From contig DAORDH010000028.1 in NCBI GenBank assembly GCA_035345875.1, positions 1-64,000 of the forward strand: a stretch of DNA of 64,000 nucleotides, given 5' to 3'. The DNA comes from UBA2033 sp035345875 (GTDB taxonomy: Bacteria; Spirochaetota; Leptospiria; Leptospirales; Leptospiraceae). Shown here in pieces: positions 61,768 through 64,000 of the stretch (position 1 is the stretch's first letter; each line of letters opens with the position of its first letter). The notes under the pieces are model-generated. The model did not search any database. It had not been told where the DNA came from and worked only from the letters and a program-made list of their open reading frames with translations. Position numbers and translations under genes: made by a program.

Positions 61768-62125
61768 AAGGCAAAGAATAAATTTTCTACGTTCTAAGTT
61801 AGGTTACTATTCATTAGTCTCTACTCCTTCAAAGAAAGGTGAATATCTGAATTTATTAAACGTTGTATGAAGAGGAGCAAATTATTTCTTCATCTATTTT
61901 ACAGCATTACTATTCAAAAAAATCACAGTCGATTTTAATCTCTCATAGCATAGCAGGGGAGTGATTAGCTAAGAGTTTGTATGTAAAACTCTGTAATAGG
62001 TCGATAGTCGCTAGAGAAATGTAAATGATCACGAACTTTGGTAAATCATAGAATCAAAACCATGATTTATTTCTAAAACTTGAGTTTTGATGAAACAAGA
62101 TCTTAACTTATAAGTGGATTATTGT
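61768..62125. other. Gene-free intergenic stretch
   Basis: 358 AT-rich bases between converging genes. No ORF, RNA, repeat or convincing terminator was seen. Confidence 0.35.
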
Positions 62126-63085
62126 CTATTGTTCAACGCAATAGAGTCTATAGCTAGAACCGCAAACGCTATTGGATACATAGAGAATGGAATTAGTTGT
62201 TGCATTGCTGTTTCCATAATTTCCAAATCCTGCACTTGTCCAGCCAGTACATTCTGCTGTGGAGGCAGCGGTTGTATTCCAGCCAAGGTCTATACCAGTC
62301 CATACGTTAGTAGAAATATTTGAAATTGGATTTGTAAGAGGAAAAGTAAATATTCTGTCATTTGTGGCCTGAGCAATGAAAGTTCCATCAGGGCGATAGT
62401 ATTTTATACCTGCGAATAAAACCCAATCAATTGCCTCAGCAGAAAATCCCACACATCCACCTCCATTATTACATGCCTTTCGAGAAACAAATCCAATCAT
62501 CGCCTTATAAATTCCTGGACCCAAAGGCTTTGCGGGATCTGAATTACAAAAATTATCCGCCGCACTCGTTGTTGCCCAGTTTCCCAAAATTCCATTCCCT
62601 GATAGAAAAATTCTTTTGCCAGGAAGAATTATGTTCAGAGTCAGATTTGCAGTTTGCGTTCCCAGGCTACTAATAGCTGTTACGGTGTAATTTCCGGATG
62701 AAATTAAAAAACTAGGAGTACCTGTAATTTCTCCAGTGGAAGGATTAAAATTTAGACCAGCCGGTAGCGAAGGGGAAATAGAATAGGATGTAAAAGTTCC
62801 AACCACTTGGGGAAGTATAGATCCTACTGAATTAAGTGCAGTGATAGTATAGGGGGATCCTGTATAGGAAATGGATATGGAACTAGAATTAGCACCAGTA
62901 TAGCTCGAGCTATTTACTTTTTTATTTTCAATTCCACAAAAACTAGAAGTATCATTTGTAAATTGTTTTAATAAATATACTTTCTGAAAACTACTTTTAT
63001 CAAAAGTACAGGGAGAGTCGTATTCTGGATTGTTACAAGATGGAAATAGAAAAAAGAAAACCGTTAAGTAGATTTTTGTATCCAC
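62126..63085 (-). CDS. DUF1554-domain lipoprotein
   Basis: 319 aa. Lipobox 'FLFPSC' at residue 17. Residues 18-55 ('NPEYDSPCTFDKSSFQKVYLLKQFTNDTSSFCG') are the same leader module as in the DUF1566 lipoprotein at 37154. A putative Ig domain ('YSISPSLPAGLNFNPSTGEITGTPS') follows, then DUF1554 (about 160-319) with 'DNFCNSDPAKPLGPGIYKAM', 'AIDWVLFAGIKYYRPDGT', 'WTGIDLGWNT...CTGWTSAGFGNYGNSN' and the terminal 'YRLYCVEQ'. DUF1554 is characteristic of Leptospira surface lipoproteins. Function unproven, possibly adhesion. Confidence 0.9.
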   Translation of the reverse strand: MDTKIYLTVFFFLFPSCNNPEYDSPCTFDKSSFQKVYLLKQFTNDTSSFCGIENKKVNSSSYTGANSSSISISYTGSPYTITALNSVGSILPQVVGTFTSYSISPSLPAGLNFNPSTGEITGTPSFLISSGNYTVTAISSLGTQTANLTLNIILPGKRIFLSGNGILGNWATTSAADNFCNSDPAKPLGPGIYKAMIGFVSRKACNNGGGCVGFSAEAIDWVLFAGIKYYRPDGTFIAQATNDRIFTFPLTNPISNISTNVWTGIDLGWNTTAASTAECTGWTSAGFGNYGNSNATTNSILYVSNSVCGSSYRLYCVEQ

Positions 63086-63351
63086 ACAATACTCCCAAAT
63101 TAAAAATAATTTTTCCGTTTAGACTCTTTTGATTTCCATCAACCTTGTATTTGTAAACACTTTTTTTTGCTAATTATTTACTAATCTAATTTTTCTGGCT
63201 ATAGATTTACAATCCCTTTTTCTTTTTTGGCTTACAATTGTTAGCTGAATGAGATACAAAATGCAAGATCGATAAAAATTAACGATAAGCGCTAAAAATG
63301 ATATTATATTTTTAAGGGTGTAATTCTTTGAAACGAGATATGCATATAATT

Positions 63352-64000
63352 TTAGCCATGAGAAAGGCATATTTTATTTCTACCGGAAGATTTAGCAGCA
63401 TACATTGCTTTGTCAGCATTCGAAATAATAGAATCTAAATTAGATACGATGGAGTCAGTCACGCCAATACTCACTGTGAGTCGAATCGAAACATTTGATG
63501 ATAGGTCTTCAGAAGTTTCGGTAAAGGTAAGAATTCTATTTAAAGAAATCGATGCCTCTTTTATTGTAGTGTCAGGAAAAAGAATAATAAATTCTTCTCC
63601 TCCCCAACGACAGGCGATATCAGTAATTCGGAGATGAGATATCATAATTTGTGAGAAAGCCAATAATACTTCATCACCCACTGAATGACCATGAGAGTCA
63701 TTGATTTGTTTAAAATGATCTAAATCTAATATTGCAATAGAAAAAACTCTTCCCGTTCTTAAAAATCGATCTGATTCATATTTAAAACGGTTTAGAAAGG
63801 CTCGCCTAGTTAATAATCCAGTTACTAAATCAGTATTCGCCATCATCTCTAATTTTTGATTCGCAGAAATAAGCTCTTTCGTTCTTTCTTTCACTTTTAA
63901 CTCTAAAGTTTTTCTTACTGTTCTCAGTTGTTCCAATGTTATCGCAATATAATGTGGAACAAACCCAATACAGAGTATCAAAAAAGAAATGTTAAAAAAA
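63352..64000 (-). CDS. GGDEF diguanylate cyclase, N-terminus beyond the window
   Basis: The frame stays open to the right edge ('FNISFLILCIGFVPHYIAITLEQL', a membrane helix), so the TTG at 63981 is not the real start. A membrane-anchored sensor region is cut off. After a coiled coil, GGDEF spans about 45-205 of the visible part: 'MANTDLVTGLLTRRAFLNRF', 'LDLDHFKQINDSHGHSVGDE', intact 'RWGGEEFIILFPD' and 'ADKAMYAAKSSGRN'. It should synthesise cyclic di-GMP. Confidence 0.88.
   Translation of the reverse strand, partial: FFNISFLILCIGFVPHYIAITLEQLRTVRKTLELKVKERTKELISANQKLEMMANTDLVTGLLTRRAFLNRFKYESDRFLRTGRVFSIAILDLDHFKQINDSHGHSVGDEVLLAFSQIMISHLRITDIACRWGGEEFIILFPDTTIKEASISLNRILTFTETSEDLSSNVSIRLTVSIGVTDSIVSNLDSIISNADKAMYAAKSSGRNKICLSHG

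Overview
The window comes from an AT-rich, Gram-negative-type spirochaete and fits a Leptospira-like member of the Leptospiraceae best. The main pointers are a FlaA flagellar-sheath protein, spirochaetal lipoproteins built on DUF1554, DUF1566, Calx-beta-like and NHL modules, many membrane-anchored signalling proteins (PAS histidine kinase, CHASE4-like/RsbW-like sensor, GGDEF, HAMP-SpoIIE) and low GC. A 100-N scaffold gap shows this is a draft assembly. Species was not determined.

Layout: 1-5860 is a decayed accessory island. It holds small ORFs, the 3' remnant of a type I restriction gene (hsdR), a DUF4143-type ATPase, a complete IS110-family element with a structured leader that could encode a bridge RNA, and a DUF1016-SNase nuclease gene broken only by an artificial scaffold gap. 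5862-18952 carries a hybrid histidine kinase, a CHASE4/PAS/RsbW-like sensor, an NHL-repeat lipoprotein, an RND pump, a deacetylase-outer membrane protein pair and an M23 peptidase. 19020-23208 is a tight plus-strand operon: ECF-like sigma factor, adaptor/anti-sigma-like protein, CHAT caspase-like protease and a cysteine-cluster protein. This is one of the two strongest candidates for an unusual system.

23270-31523 is mostly housekeeping on the minus strand: a phasin-like protein, an ATP-grasp/FMN-dehydrogenase fusion, MnmA, an aspartic-protease lipoprotein, a GAF-GGDEF cyclase, initiator tRNA, ProC, YggS and a membrane-anchored basic protein. 31896-40177 has FlaA, two TPM-domain proteins, a VWA protein with a DsbD-like secreted partner, a DUF1566 lipoprotein, an SDR enzyme and a lipoprotein gene frameshifted by a 5-bp duplication. 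40226-46752 is one seven-gene minus-strand operon (two DUF4178 proteins, a 46-aa membrane peptide, DUF350, a membrane spermidine-synthase-like protein, a Tat-type FAD amine oxidase and a His-rich membrane protein), probably a polyamine-linked envelope modification system.

47332-53282 is a type III restriction-modification locus with a RhuM gene between mod and res. mod contains 13 consecutive G; at 13 the protein is truncated, at 12 it is full length, which makes it a likely phase-variable methyltransferase. 53891-64000 contains small envelope proteins, a nine-repeat Calx-beta-like lipoprotein, a DUF2288 protein, a HAMP-SpoIIE phosphatase split by one in-frame TAA, a DUF1554 lipoprotein and an edge-truncated GGDEF protein. 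Short MITE-like inverted-repeat elements about 135 bp long recur between genes.
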